37,138 bases of DNA from Saccharospirillum salsuginis (GTDB lineage: Bacteria; Pseudomonadota; Gammaproteobacteria; Pseudomonadales; Natronospirillaceae). The DNA lies in assembly GCF_014651855.1 (NCBI RefSeq), contig NZ_BMXR01000020.1, positions 1-37,138 of the forward strand, read 5' to 3'. Shown here one piece after another: positions 16,050 to 24,334 of this stretch. Under the pieces are notes generated by a model. That model was not told the DNA's origin, searched no databases, and worked only from the letters and a program-made list of their open reading frames with translations. The stretch's first letter is position 1; each line of letters opens with the position of its first letter. The position numbers and the translations under genes were made by a program.

Positions 16050-17247
16050 GCGAGGCTTTACCGAGTCGGTTGTGGAACAGTTGCCAGGCTTCCTTCAGCG
16101 AACCGCGATAGGCGTCCGCGACGCCGGCCGGGTCCGTTTCGCCGAGTTCGGCCTGTTCGAGATAGTAGCAGGCGGCCCGACCCAGGGCATAGGTGACGGT
16201 CGCGCTGGCGGTGCCGGCGGCGACCGCCCCGACGGACTGACCGTAGACCGGCACCAGCTTGCCCAACTGGCGCGCCCCGAAACTGGCGCCGATGCCGAGC
16301 AGGGTGCCGGAACCGAGCGAGGTGGCGAATTCGGTCAGAGAAGTCCGGTCCCAATGGCGGCCGTAGTAGTGGCCGATGGAGTGCAGCATCTTGCCTTGCA
16401 AGGTTGGCACCGTGACGAAACCCGCGACCGGTATCATGTCGGTCAAACCGGCCGCCATGGCGTAGCCGACCAGATGCGGGTGCAGCTGTCTCAACCGTTC
16501 GCTGCCACCGGTCAGCGTCAGGCTGCGCAGTTGCTGGCGTTGGGCATCGTCCAGCACCTGATCGAGGGCGTCGAGCAGGGCTTCCAGGCCGTAGTCCGGA
16601 TCGCTAAAGCCGTCTTCCGGCCGCGTCAGGTCCACGGCCACGGTGTGGACCGGGCCGTCGCCGGGCAGATCGCCCAGCTCGTCCGCCTGGGCTTTCAGGG
16701 CCCGCTGCAGGTCGTGCAGATCCGGATCGGACATCAAAGCGTCGTAGTCCGGATGGTCGCGGTCATCCGGATAGGCGTCGTGCAGGCGCGTTTGCACCAG
16801 AATGACGGGCCATTGCGGGTTGTGTTTGCGCAAACGCCGCAGGTGGCCGAACACCTCTTCCTGCTGCGGATCCAGCGCCCGGGCCACCACCAGTACAGCG
16901 TCGGCCTGCTGCGCCAGGTTCTCCAGTTCGGCTTCCGGGCTGTAGTTCAGCTCGCCCAGCCCCCGGGTGTCGAGAAACCGCACCAGAGGCAACTCGGGCG
17001 GGAACTCGAACGCCCGCGCGTGGCGCGTGCAGGGTTTGAAACCGGCGCCGATCTCGGCTTCCGGGTGACGGGTGATGGCGTGGATGATCGACGTCTTGCC
17101 TGACTGCACCTTGCCCAGCAGCCACAACGTCGGCGCCCGGTCGAGCGTTTGCTCGGCCAGATCCTCGGGGATCGCCGCGTCCGGCTGGGGTTGCAGCACT
17201 TCCTTGATGATGCGTTTCCAGTTGCGGTTGAGAAAGTTGAAGGCCAT
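16027..17247 (-). CDS. P-loop GTPase with DUF697-like C-terminus
   Basis: This 406-residue protein has a GTPase domain (about 38-225): P-loop G45-K-V-Q-S-G-K51-T-S, and D93-T-R-G-L-G-E as the G3 region. The G4 position reads QTRLHD (152-157) where TKxD would be expected, so guanine specificity may be relaxed. The C-terminal half (about 265-385) is a set of Gly/Ala-rich hydrophobic helices (DMIPVAGFVTVPTLQGKML; SVGAVAAGTASATVTYALG) that resemble DUF697 and could associate with membrane. It is the first gene of the pair; its end overlaps the start of the second GTPase, so the products probably act together. Confidence 0.8.
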   Translation of the reverse strand: MAFNFLNRNWKRIIKEVLQPQPDAAIPEDLAEQTLDRAPTLWLLGKVQSGKTSIIHAITRHPEAEIGAGFKPCTRHARAFEFPPELPLVRFLDTRGLGELNYSPEAELENLAQQADAVLVVARALDPQQEEVFGHLRRLRKHNPQWPVILVQTRLHDAYPDDRDHPDYDALMSDPDLHDLQRALKAQADELGDLPGDGPVHTVAVDLTRPEDGFSDPDYGLEALLDALDQVLDDAQRQQLRSLTLTGGSERLRQLHPHLVGYAMAAGLTDMIPVAGFVTVPTLQGKMLHSIGHYYGRHWDRTSLTEFATSLGSGTLLGIGASFGARQLGKLVPVYGQSVGAVAAGTASATVTYALGRAACYYLEQAELGETDPAGVADAYRGSLKEAWQLFHNRLGKASRDQEPKE

Positions 17248-17539
17248 CGTCGTTTACGGCATCTCTTATGACACTGTCTGACCCTTAGCATGGTGCCTTT
17301 TTGATGTTATTGCGAGGTGACGAAAGTCGCGAAAGCCGTGAGAGCCGCTTCGAATGCCGGCGTTGCCCGCCGTGCCTTCCACAACGGTCTCCCCGGGGTT
17401 CAAGAACTCGGCCTACGGTTTTCAAACAATGTTATTTGATACTTGATGGTGAACCATGAAGTGACAGGTAGTACTATTCGCGCCTTCCAGGGAATTGTTG
17501 TAGTGCCCTTCCACTGAAAACCCATGTTTAAGGACTGTC
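17248..17539. promoter_or_regulatory. Divergent GTPase operon/lipoprotein promoter region
   Basis: These 292 bases lie between the minus-strand GTPase pair and the plus-strand lipoprotein, and must carry promoters for both. The half nearer the lipoprotein is AT-rich and includes the small dyad ATGGTGAACCAT (about 17445-17456). No gene is supported. Confidence 0.45.
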
Positions 17540-18313
17540 ATGAAAAAAACATTTGCGCTCGTAATGGGGTCCCTCGCCGCACTTCAGGGGTGCGACATCG
17601 TTGAAGAATCCAATGAGGTCGACACTGATGAGATGTACATCGACGTAAAGCTGACGCGGCTGGATACCGCTGACATGGACACGCTGGACGTCCGGTTTGA
17701 AACCGAGAATGACATCTACGCTTACGACACCAATGTTCTGCAATTAACCAAGGAAGATACCGTAACGGTGTATGTCGATGGCGAACCCCATACCCCTTTT
17801 GAGGTCATCGACGAATCCGAACAGGATCGGGACGTCTACTACCGGGTCGAGTTACCAAAATCTCAGGGTTCGACGAATTACCGAGTGGCCTTGACCCGGC
17901 AAGACCATCAGGATGCGCCCGATACCCAATTCACCGTACCGGAACCTCCACCTTTCACGACAGTGCCCGACCAGGTGATCGGGGTCGACGAATCTCTGGT
18001 CATCACCTGGACGCCGGACGATCAAGTGAACGTGCGCTACACAAACACCCTGAACTGCACGGATGATTCGGGTGCGGAACGGATTTTCGAAGACGAGGAT
18101 AAAACCGAAAACAGCGGGACCTTTGTTCTGGATAACAGCGCTCATTTTAGCCCACTGTCAAACGTTGAACGGCAATCCCTCGACTGCGATGGTGTTTTTC
18201 AGTTTCATCATTACGACTACAGCGGCGACGTCGACCCACACTTCAGTATCGGTTCCATTCACGTAAAACAGATCCGGACACTGCCCTATAAAGTCAGCGG
18301 CGCGGTAGACTGA
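17540..18313 (+). CDS. Lipoprotein, paralogue of the one at 13584
   Basis: This 257-residue predicted lipoprotein has a short signal (MKKTFALVMGSLAALQGC) with lipid attachment at C18. The mature protein is very acidic (start DIVEESNEVDTDEM). The ordered matches to the 13584-14330 lipoprotein are: SLVITWTPDDQVNVRYTN with LNWSPSGDNKVSILYTF; CTDDSGAERIF with CRTESGDNRMF; VDPHFSIGSIHVKQIRT with LDPNFGEGGSIKGVQKRT. The start ATG has AAGGA at five bases. It is divergent from the GTPase operon and upstream of an oligopeptide-binding lipoprotein on the same strand. Function unknown; probably a periplasmic face protein tied to the GTPases or the binding protein. Confidence 0.82.
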   Translation: MKKTFALVMGSLAALQGCDIVEESNEVDTDEMYIDVKLTRLDTADMDTLDVRFETENDIYAYDTNVLQLTKEDTVTVYVDGEPHTPFEVIDESEQDRDVYYRVELPKSQGSTNYRVALTRQDHQDAPDTQFTVPEPPPFTTVPDQVIGVDESLVITWTPDDQVNVRYTNTLNCTDDSGAERIFEDEDKTENSGTFVLDNSAHFSPLSNVERQSLDCDGVFQFHHYDYSGDVDPHFSIGSIHVKQIRTLPYKVSGAVD

Positions 18314-18324
18314 TTGTCACAGTT

Positions 18325-18355
18325 CACGGGGCGGTGCGTCGCTCACCGCGCCGTG
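18325..18355 (+). terminator. Hairpin after lipoprotein gene
   Basis: CACGGGGCGGTG (18325-18336) and CACCGCGCCGTG (18344-18355) form a 12-bp stem with one mismatch and a 7-base loop, 12 bases after the stop. No T-run follows, so it may attenuate rather than end transcription into the next gene. Confidence 0.5.
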
Positions 18356-18522
18356 GCATCCATCACAGATGTTCAAGCTAAACCGCCACTTCCCTGTTCA
18401 TTTAACGGACGTTGAGGCAGACTGAGCCTTGGCAACGACCCTGGCAGTGAAAGGCCATCGGTCGACAAGGTAGCCTTGCGTGGGACATGCAGGCTGTCGC
18501 TACAAACAACAAGGAGATCACG

Positions 18523-20226
18523 ATGAAACCAGCGCAGTCTTTGTGCATCGGTGTGTTGAGTGTGTCCGCGCTCTCGGGGTGTGTGGAATTCTTCGATGAC
18601 GTGTCCACGGAGGACACCGCCAACAACAGCAATTCGGAATGCACCATAGAATGGGAAGACGGCGTCAACGGATCCCTGGCCGTCTCCCAATCCTGTAAAG
18701 CCTTGAAAGTCTGTACCCCTGCCAGCCCTCAAGGGTTTAATCCGTCGCACTACATCAGCGGCGATACGTTTGATGCCTCAAGTCGCACGCTTTTCAACCG
18801 CCTGGTGCGGTACGACCGCGGCACCACTGAACTGGAGCCTGGCCTGGCCGAAAGCTGGGATGTCTCAGGCGATGCTCTGACCTATACCTTTCACCTACGC
18901 GACGACGTAGCTTTCCACAGCCGCCCGGATTTCGAGCCCAGCCGACCGCTGAACGCCGACGATGTGGTGTTCACCTTCGAACGCATGATGGATACCACAC
19001 ACGACTTCCACGACGTCGGTGGAGGTGACTATCCCTACTTTGGTTACATGGGGATGGGCGACCTGATCGACTCCGTAACCGCCGTGGACGACAACAGTGT
19101 CCGCTTCACCCTGTCCGAAGTGAACGCCACCTTTTTGCCCAACCTGACCATGGACTTCGCCTCCATCCAGTCCGCTGAATACGCCGAGGCCATGGCGACG
19201 GCCGGCACACCGGAGCGTGTCGATCAAACGCCTATCGGCACCGGTCCGTTTAAACTGGCGCAGTATCAACCTGGTGAGGTTGTTCGCTACCTGCCGCACG
19301 ACGCTTACTGGGAAGGCAAAACCCCGGTGGACCTGCTCGAATTCATCATCGAACCGGATGACGATCAACGCCTGACCAATGTGAAGAACGGCAGTTGTCA
19401 CCACATGGCCTACCCGCCGACCGATGAACTCGTCAACCTGGAACAGGATGACTCGGTTACTGTGTTGTCCCAGGCCGCATTGAACGTCGGTTACCTGGCC
19501 TTTAACACCGACAAGACCCCGTTCGATAACGTGAACGTGCGCCGAGCCCTGAATCACGCCACCGATCGGGCGGCGATCCTGAGCACGGTGTACCAGTCAA
19601 AAGGCCAACTGGCGACCAACCCCATCCCGCCGACGATGTGGTCCCATAACGACGACGTGACCGGCTATGCGTACGACCCGACGCTGGCCAAACAGATGCT
19701 GACCGATGCCGGTTATGGTGACGGGTTCGAGACCGAGCTTTGGGTCATGCCGGTGCAACGGCCCTACAACCCGGACGCTGACACCATGGCGACAATGATT
19801 CAGGACGACTGGGCCGACGTCGGCGTCACCGTCACGCTCGTTGACCAGTACGACTGGGGTGAATACCTCGACCGCACCCTGGATGGAGAACACTCGGTGA
19901 TGATGCTGGGCTGGACCGGCGACAACGGCGATCCGGATAACTTCCTCAATACGCTATTGAGTTGCGATGCCGCAGACAGTGGTGGCAACCGTGCATTCTG
20001 GTGCAACCCCAATTTCGACTCCGAAGTGAATGCAGCCCTCGAAACCACCGACATCGCCACTCGAACCGACCACTACGAACAGGCACAGCAATATTTCAAT
20101 ACCGGTGCACCCTGGGTCCCGCTGGCCCATTCCGTCCAGTACGAAGTGATTCATCCGGACGTGACCGGCTATGTGCAAAACCCCATGGGGTGGCACGACT
20201 TCTACGGCGTCGGCCTGGCCGACTGA
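18523..20226 (+). CDS. Peptide/nickel-type ABC substrate-binding lipoprotein (SBP family 5)
   Basis: This 567-residue DppA/OppA-like solute-binding protein is attached to the membrane by C20 (lipobox LSGC). The start is the ATG at 18523, with AAGGAG six bases upstream; an ATG 12 codons earlier has no ribosome site. The family signature is clear: GLAESWDVSGDALTYTFHLR, PLNADDVVFTFERMMD, the GTGPFKL segment, VNVRRALNHATDRAAI and the WVPLAHSVQYEV end. Before the binding domain there is an extra acidic, cysteine-containing stretch (about 21-60) not usual in DppA. No permease or ATPase gene is nearby, so it is an orphan; it may supply a Dpp-type transporter elsewhere or have a sensing role. Confidence 0.9.
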   Translation: MKPAQSLCIGVLSVSALSGCVEFFDDVSTEDTANNSNSECTIEWEDGVNGSLAVSQSCKALKVCTPASPQGFNPSHYISGDTFDASSRTLFNRLVRYDRGTTELEPGLAESWDVSGDALTYTFHLRDDVAFHSRPDFEPSRPLNADDVVFTFERMMDTTHDFHDVGGGDYPYFGYMGMGDLIDSVTAVDDNSVRFTLSEVNATFLPNLTMDFASIQSAEYAEAMATAGTPERVDQTPIGTGPFKLAQYQPGEVVRYLPHDAYWEGKTPVDLLEFIIEPDDDQRLTNVKNGSCHHMAYPPTDELVNLEQDDSVTVLSQAALNVGYLAFNTDKTPFDNVNVRRALNHATDRAAILSTVYQSKGQLATNPIPPTMWSHNDDVTGYAYDPTLAKQMLTDAGYGDGFETELWVMPVQRPYNPDADTMATMIQDDWADVGVTVTLVDQYDWGEYLDRTLDGEHSVMMLGWTGDNGDPDNFLNTLLSCDAADSGGNRAFWCNPNFDSEVNAALETTDIATRTDHYEQAQQYFNTGAPWVPLAHSVQYEVIHPDVTGYVQNPMGWHDFYGVGLAD

Positions 20227-20233
20227 CCCCATG

Positions 20234-20270
20234 TCCCAGCCGAACCCGGCCGGGGCTTTCCCGTTTTTGT
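20234..20270 (+). terminator. Possible terminator after binding protein
   Basis: AGCC ... GGCT with an inner GC-rich pairing (20238-20257), followed by TTTCCCGTTTTTG. The stem is interrupted by a three-base bulge, so this is a weak call based mainly on position and the T-rich tail. Confidence 0.35.
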
Positions 20271-20316
20271 CCGTTTGGTCTAAGGTAGACACCACACATC
20301 GTGCAGGAGTGTCACC

Positions 20317-21336
20317 ATGACCGAATCGCTGAAACGCTTGATCGAACAGGCCCCGAAAACCGAATTGCACCTGCACATTGAGGGCAGCCTGGAGCCGGAA
20401 CTGATGTTCGCCCTGGCGCGACGCAACGACATCGACTTGCCGTACGACAGCGAAGAGGACGCTCGAGCGGCCTATCAATTCGACGACCTGCAGGGCTTTC
20501 TCGACCTGTATTATCAGGGCATGTCGGTGCTGCAAACCGAGCAGGATTTCTACGACCTGACCCTAGCCTACCTGGAGCGCATCCACGCCGACAACGTCGT
20601 CCACACCGAGGTGATGTTCGACCCCCAGGCCCACCTGGAACGTGGTGTGCCGTTCGAAGCGGTGCTGAACGGCATCGAACGGGCCCTGGAGGACGGCCAA
20701 CGGGACTGGGGCATCAGCTACAAGCTGATCATGTCCTTCCTGCGCCACCTGTCCGAAGAAAGCGCCTTCGAAACTTTGACTGCCGCCGAACCCTATCTCG
20801 AACGCATCTACGCCGTCGGGCTGGACTCCGGCGAGCAGGGTCACCCGCCCGAGAAATTCGCCCGGGTATTCGAACGGTGCCGGGAGCTGGGCCTGAAACT
20901 GACCGCACACGCCGGCGAGGAAGGACCGCCGGATTACGTCCGGCAGGCGCTTGAGGTGATCGGTGTCGACCGCATCGACCATGGCAACCGTGCGCTCGAA
21001 GACGAAGACGTGGTTCGTATGCTGGCCCAGAGGAATATGACGTTGACGGTGTGCCCGCTGTCGAACCTCAAGCTGAACGTCATACCCGAAATGTCGCAGC
21101 ACCCCATGTTAGCGATGCTTAACGCCGGGCTGAAAGCCACCGTCAACTCGGACGACCCGGCCTATTTCGGCGGCTATGTGAACGACAATTACCGGGCGCT
21201 GATCGATCACCTGCCGGTGTCCAGCGAGCAACTTCATCGACTGCTGGTCAACGGCTTCGAAGGCGCCTGGATGGATGACGCGGAACGGAAAAAACACCTG
21301 GAAACGTTGGATCGGATGTTCAATGCGGTAAGCTAG
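20317..21336 (+). CDS. Adenine deaminase / adenosine deaminase family protein
   Basis: This is a 339-residue cytoplasmic zinc hydrolase of the adenosine deaminase superfamily. Zinc and catalytic residues are intact: H18 and H20 in TELHLHIEG, H198 and E201 in HAGEE, H222 in DHG, and D279-D280 in NSDDP. The sequence detail (FLDLYYQGMSVLQTEQDFYDL, GLDSGEQGHPPEKF, CPLSNLKLNV) follows the subgroup that includes Pseudomonas aeruginosa PA0148 and fungal Aah1, which act on free adenine rather than adenosine. I therefore expect adenine to hypoxanthine in purine salvage, although such genes are often labelled add. Good ribosome site AGGAG seven bases before ATG. Next gene starts 42 bases downstream. 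Confidence 0.9.
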   Translation: MTESLKRLIEQAPKTELHLHIEGSLEPELMFALARRNDIDLPYDSEEDARAAYQFDDLQGFLDLYYQGMSVLQTEQDFYDLTLAYLERIHADNVVHTEVMFDPQAHLERGVPFEAVLNGIERALEDGQRDWGISYKLIMSFLRHLSEESAFETLTAAEPYLERIYAVGLDSGEQGHPPEKFARVFERCRELGLKLTAHAGEEGPPDYVRQALEVIGVDRIDHGNRALEDEDVVRMLAQRNMTLTVCPLSNLKLNVIPEMSQHPMLAMLNAGLKATVNSDDPAYFGGYVNDNYRALIDHLPVSSEQLHRLLVNGFEGAWMDDAERKKHLETLDRMFNAVS

Positions 21337-21378
21337 GAAAAAACAGCGCCTGCGCTGAACCGCCCGGAAGCCGAACCG

Positions 21379-23994
21379 ATGTCCCTGTCCATCCTGACCA
21401 CCAAGCTGTATGCGCCGCCACCGCGCCCCGGGGCGGTGCGACGCTCGCACCTGTTGCAACGCCTGGCGTCCGGGACGGACCGCCCCCTGACCCTGGTTTC
21501 GGCGCCTGCCGGGTTCGGCAAAACCACCCTGGTGAGCGATTGGGTCACCGCCCAGCAACGGCCGCTGGCCTGGCTGTCATTGGACGAGTCCGACGGGGAT
21601 CTGTCCCGGTTTCTGGTCTACGTCATTTCCGCCTTGCAGGGTGTCTCGCCGCCCCTGGGGCAGGGTGTGTTGTCCGCCTTGCAGGGTCAGTCGTCGCCCC
21701 CGATGGAACACCTGATGACGGCGCTGATCAACGACATCGATCGGCAACCGGAACCGATTATCCTGGTGCTGGACGATTATCATCGGCTCGAGTCCCAATC
21801 CGTCGATGCCGCCCTGATGTTCCTGCTGGAGCACATGCCCCGCGCATTGCGCCTGGTCCTGGTCACCCGGGAAGATCCGCCATTGCCGCTCGGTCGGCTC
21901 AGAGCCCGGGGGCAACTGATGGAACTGCGCGCGGCCGATCTTCGGTTCAACGACCGGGAAGCCGCCGAGTTCCTGAACCGGTGCATGGGGCTGACGCTAA
22001 CCGAGGCCGACATCGCCACTCTGGACGCCCGAACCGAAGGCTGGGTCGCCGGTCTGCAACTGGCCGCGATTTCGATGCAGGACACGGACGACCCGGCCCG
22101 TCTGATTCAGGCCTTCAACGGCAGCCACCAGTTCGTGCTCGATTACCTGTTGGAAGAGGTTCTGAATCGACAGGACCCGGACACCCAGGCCTTTCTGCTG
22201 CGCACCGCCTTGCTTGATCGCTTTTGCGCCGAACTGTGCGATGCCTGCCAGGAGGCATCGGAACCCAGGGCCCGGGCGGTGCTGGACGCTCTGGAACAAG
22301 CCAACCTCTTTTTGATACCGCTCGATACCGAACGACGGTGGTATCGCTATCATCATTTGTTCTCCGACCTGTTGCGCCAGCGCTTGCGGCAGGTCGCTTC
22401 CCCGGACGTCGTCGCCGAGTGGCACAAAAAGGCTAGTCAATGGCTTCACGATCACGACTGGCCGCTGGAGGCGTTTCAGCAGGCCGTGGCGTCCGGCGAT
22501 ATCGACCTGGCCACCCAGCGTCTACTCGGCGATACCATGCCACTGCATTTGCGCGGAGAGATCATCCCGGTGTTGGACTGGCTGGATTCACTCTCCGTGG
22601 AGGTGAAAAACCGTCGTCCTGTGCTCTGGGTGATGCACGCCTCGGCCCTGATGATGCTTGGCCGGCTGGCAAGCATACCGCCCAAGCTGGAAGCCGCCGA
22701 AATCGCCCTGGCGCACTACCCGGAGTGCCCCGAAACCGACAACCTGCACGGGCACATCGCCGCCAACCGGGCGTTCCTGGCCGTCAGCCGGCACGATGTG
22801 GACAGCATGCGGGTGCAGTCCCAACGGGCGTTGGCGCTGCTGGACGCCCACAACCTGCCGGCACGCACGGCCGCGCAGTGGGCGCTGGGGCATGCACACG
22901 CCCTGAGCGGTGACCGGGCCGAAGCGCGCAAGGCGCACAGTGAAGCCCTGGCCGTCAGCCAGTCCATTGGCCACCGGATCATCACCATCGTATCGACGAC
23001 CGGGCTCGGTCATTTGCACTGGCTCGACAACGAGCCCCAGGCCGCGGCGGAAACCTACGAACGGCTGCTGGACCAGGCCGGAGACCCGCCGCTGCCGATT
23101 TACAGCGAAGCCCACCTCGGGCTGACGCGCATTTACTATGAATGGAACGACCTGGACCGGGCCGCCCACCACCTGGACCGGGCGCTGAAACTGGCGGACC
23201 AGTACGAACACCTCGACCGGACCGTCGCCTGCGACTGGCAAAAAGCGCGGCTGGCCCAGGCGCGCCATGACACCGAGGGTGCGCTCACCCTCCTGACCCG
23301 CACCCGGCAGTTCGCCCGGCAACAGGCCTTCCCGTACCACATACCGGACCTCATCAACGAGGAATGCCGGCTGCGGCTGAGCCAGGGCGACGTGGCTACC
23401 GCGGCCGAACTGATCACCGATGACGCGCCCGTGGACAGCCGGGCGCGCCTCGCGCTGGCCCGGGAAGACGGCGAAAAAGCGCTGGCCCTACTGAAACCGG
23501 CCCTCGATGAAGCCGTGTCGCGGGAATGGACCGACCGGCAACTGGACCTGCTTCTTCTGCAAGCGCAAGCCTATGAGGTATTGGGCCGCACAGACGACAC
23601 CCTGGCCACTCTGCGCAAGGCTCTGCCACTGGCCGAACCCGGAGGATTCATCCGCCGCTTCCTGGACGAAGGACCGACCCTCGCCCGGTTGCTGGCCCGC
23701 GCTCAAAGCCAGGGGCTCGATACGGACTATGTGCGCCGGTTATTGGCGGCTTTTCACGAAGCCACCCCCACATCCGCCCCGAACCATTCTGCTTTGGTCG
23801 ACCCGCTCTCGAAACGCGAACTGATGGTTCTGGAACTGATCTCCGAAGGGCTCTCCAACCAGGCCATCAGTGAACGATTGTTCCTGGCCTTGAGTACCGT
23901 CAAAGGACACAACCAACGCATCTTCGACAAACTCGGCGTCAAGCGTCGGACCGAAGCCGTCGCCCGTGCCCGTGAACTGGGCCTGTTTCGCTGA
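21379..23994 (+). CDS. MalT-type LuxR family transcriptional activator
   Basis: This is an 871-residue STAND-class ATP-dependent activator. N-terminal NTPase: Walker A SAPAGFGKTT (41-50) and Walker B-like LVLDDYHRL (129-137). This is followed by the winged-helix part with YRYHHLFSDLLRQRL, a long TPR-like repeat region (about 380-760) and a C-terminal LuxR helix-turn-helix (about 809-871: LSKRELMVLELISEGLSN then STVKGHNQRIFDKLGV). It has the length and layout of MalT. Its inducer is not readable. The two genes immediately downstream on the same strand (24094 and 24335) are the most likely targets. Confidence 0.93.
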   Translation: MSLSILTTKLYAPPPRPGAVRRSHLLQRLASGTDRPLTLVSAPAGFGKTTLVSDWVTAQQRPLAWLSLDESDGDLSRFLVYVISALQGVSPPLGQGVLSALQGQSSPPMEHLMTALINDIDRQPEPIILVLDDYHRLESQSVDAALMFLLEHMPRALRLVLVTREDPPLPLGRLRARGQLMELRAADLRFNDREAAEFLNRCMGLTLTEADIATLDARTEGWVAGLQLAAISMQDTDDPARLIQAFNGSHQFVLDYLLEEVLNRQDPDTQAFLLRTALLDRFCAELCDACQEASEPRARAVLDALEQANLFLIPLDTERRWYRYHHLFSDLLRQRLRQVASPDVVAEWHKKASQWLHDHDWPLEAFQQAVASGDIDLATQRLLGDTMPLHLRGEIIPVLDWLDSLSVEVKNRRPVLWVMHASALMMLGRLASIPPKLEAAEIALAHYPECPETDNLHGHIAANRAFLAVSRHDVDSMRVQSQRALALLDAHNLPARTAAQWALGHAHALSGDRAEARKAHSEALAVSQSIGHRIITIVSTTGLGHLHWLDNEPQAAAETYERLLDQAGDPPLPIYSEAHLGLTRIYYEWNDLDRAAHHLDRALKLADQYEHLDRTVACDWQKARLAQARHDTEGALTLLTRTRQFARQQAFPYHIPDLINEECRLRLSQGDVATAAELITDDAPVDSRARLALAREDGEKALALLKPALDEAVSREWTDRQLDLLLLQAQAYEVLGRTDDTLATLRKALPLAEPGGFIRRFLDEGPTLARLLARAQSQGLDTDYVRRLLAAFHEATPTSAPNHSALVDPLSKRELMVLELISEGLSNQAISERLFLALSTVKGHNQRIFDKLGVKRRTEAVARARELGLFR

Positions 23995-24093
23995 CGCCGG
24001 GTACTGTTCCCGCAAAACCCTACTTAAGTAGCTATTCCCCCCACGCCGGTCTTCGTACAGTTCACTCACCTTGCACCGTCGGAGAACGCAACC

Positions 24094-24318
24094 ATGGCCC
24101 TACAGACCGAGCCCGATAGTCACGTCTACCAGCTGCGGCTGGACGGCCATCTGGATCGGCGCTGGGGTTCCTGGTTCGGAGCCCAGTCCATGACGCATGA
24201 CGCCAACGGCGAAACCATCATGGCTTGCCGGGTGGTGGACCAGGCCGCGTTGCACGGCTTGCTGCGCAAGGTGCGGGATATCGGGGTACCGCTGATCGCG
24301 GTGCGCCGTGTCGATTGA
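24094..24318 (+). CDS. Small conserved-looking protein beside LuxR regulator
   Basis: This is a 74-residue soluble protein. It has GGAG nine bases before the ATG and codon use like its neighbours. The pattern LRLDGHLDRRWGSWFG, then MACRVVDQAALHGLLRKVRDIGVPLIAV, reads as a compact alpha/beta protein: a strand and amphipathic segment, then a helix (DQAALHGLLRKVRD) and a final strand. I recall similar short proteins downstream of LuxR/MalT regulators in other bacteria, but no function is established. It lies 99 bases after the regulator and 16 bases before the reductase start, so the three probably form one unit. Confidence 0.75.
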   Translation: MALQTEPDSHVYQLRLDGHLDRRWGSWFGAQSMTHDANGETIMACRVVDQAALHGLLRKVRDIGVPLIAVRRVD

Positions 24319-24334
24319 GCGAGAGGGGAAGAAG

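Noticed and set aside
14574..17103. Two long plus-strand frames (540 and 388 codons) opposite the GTPase genes
   Set aside because: They are antisense to genes with intact P-loops and show no signal or domain.
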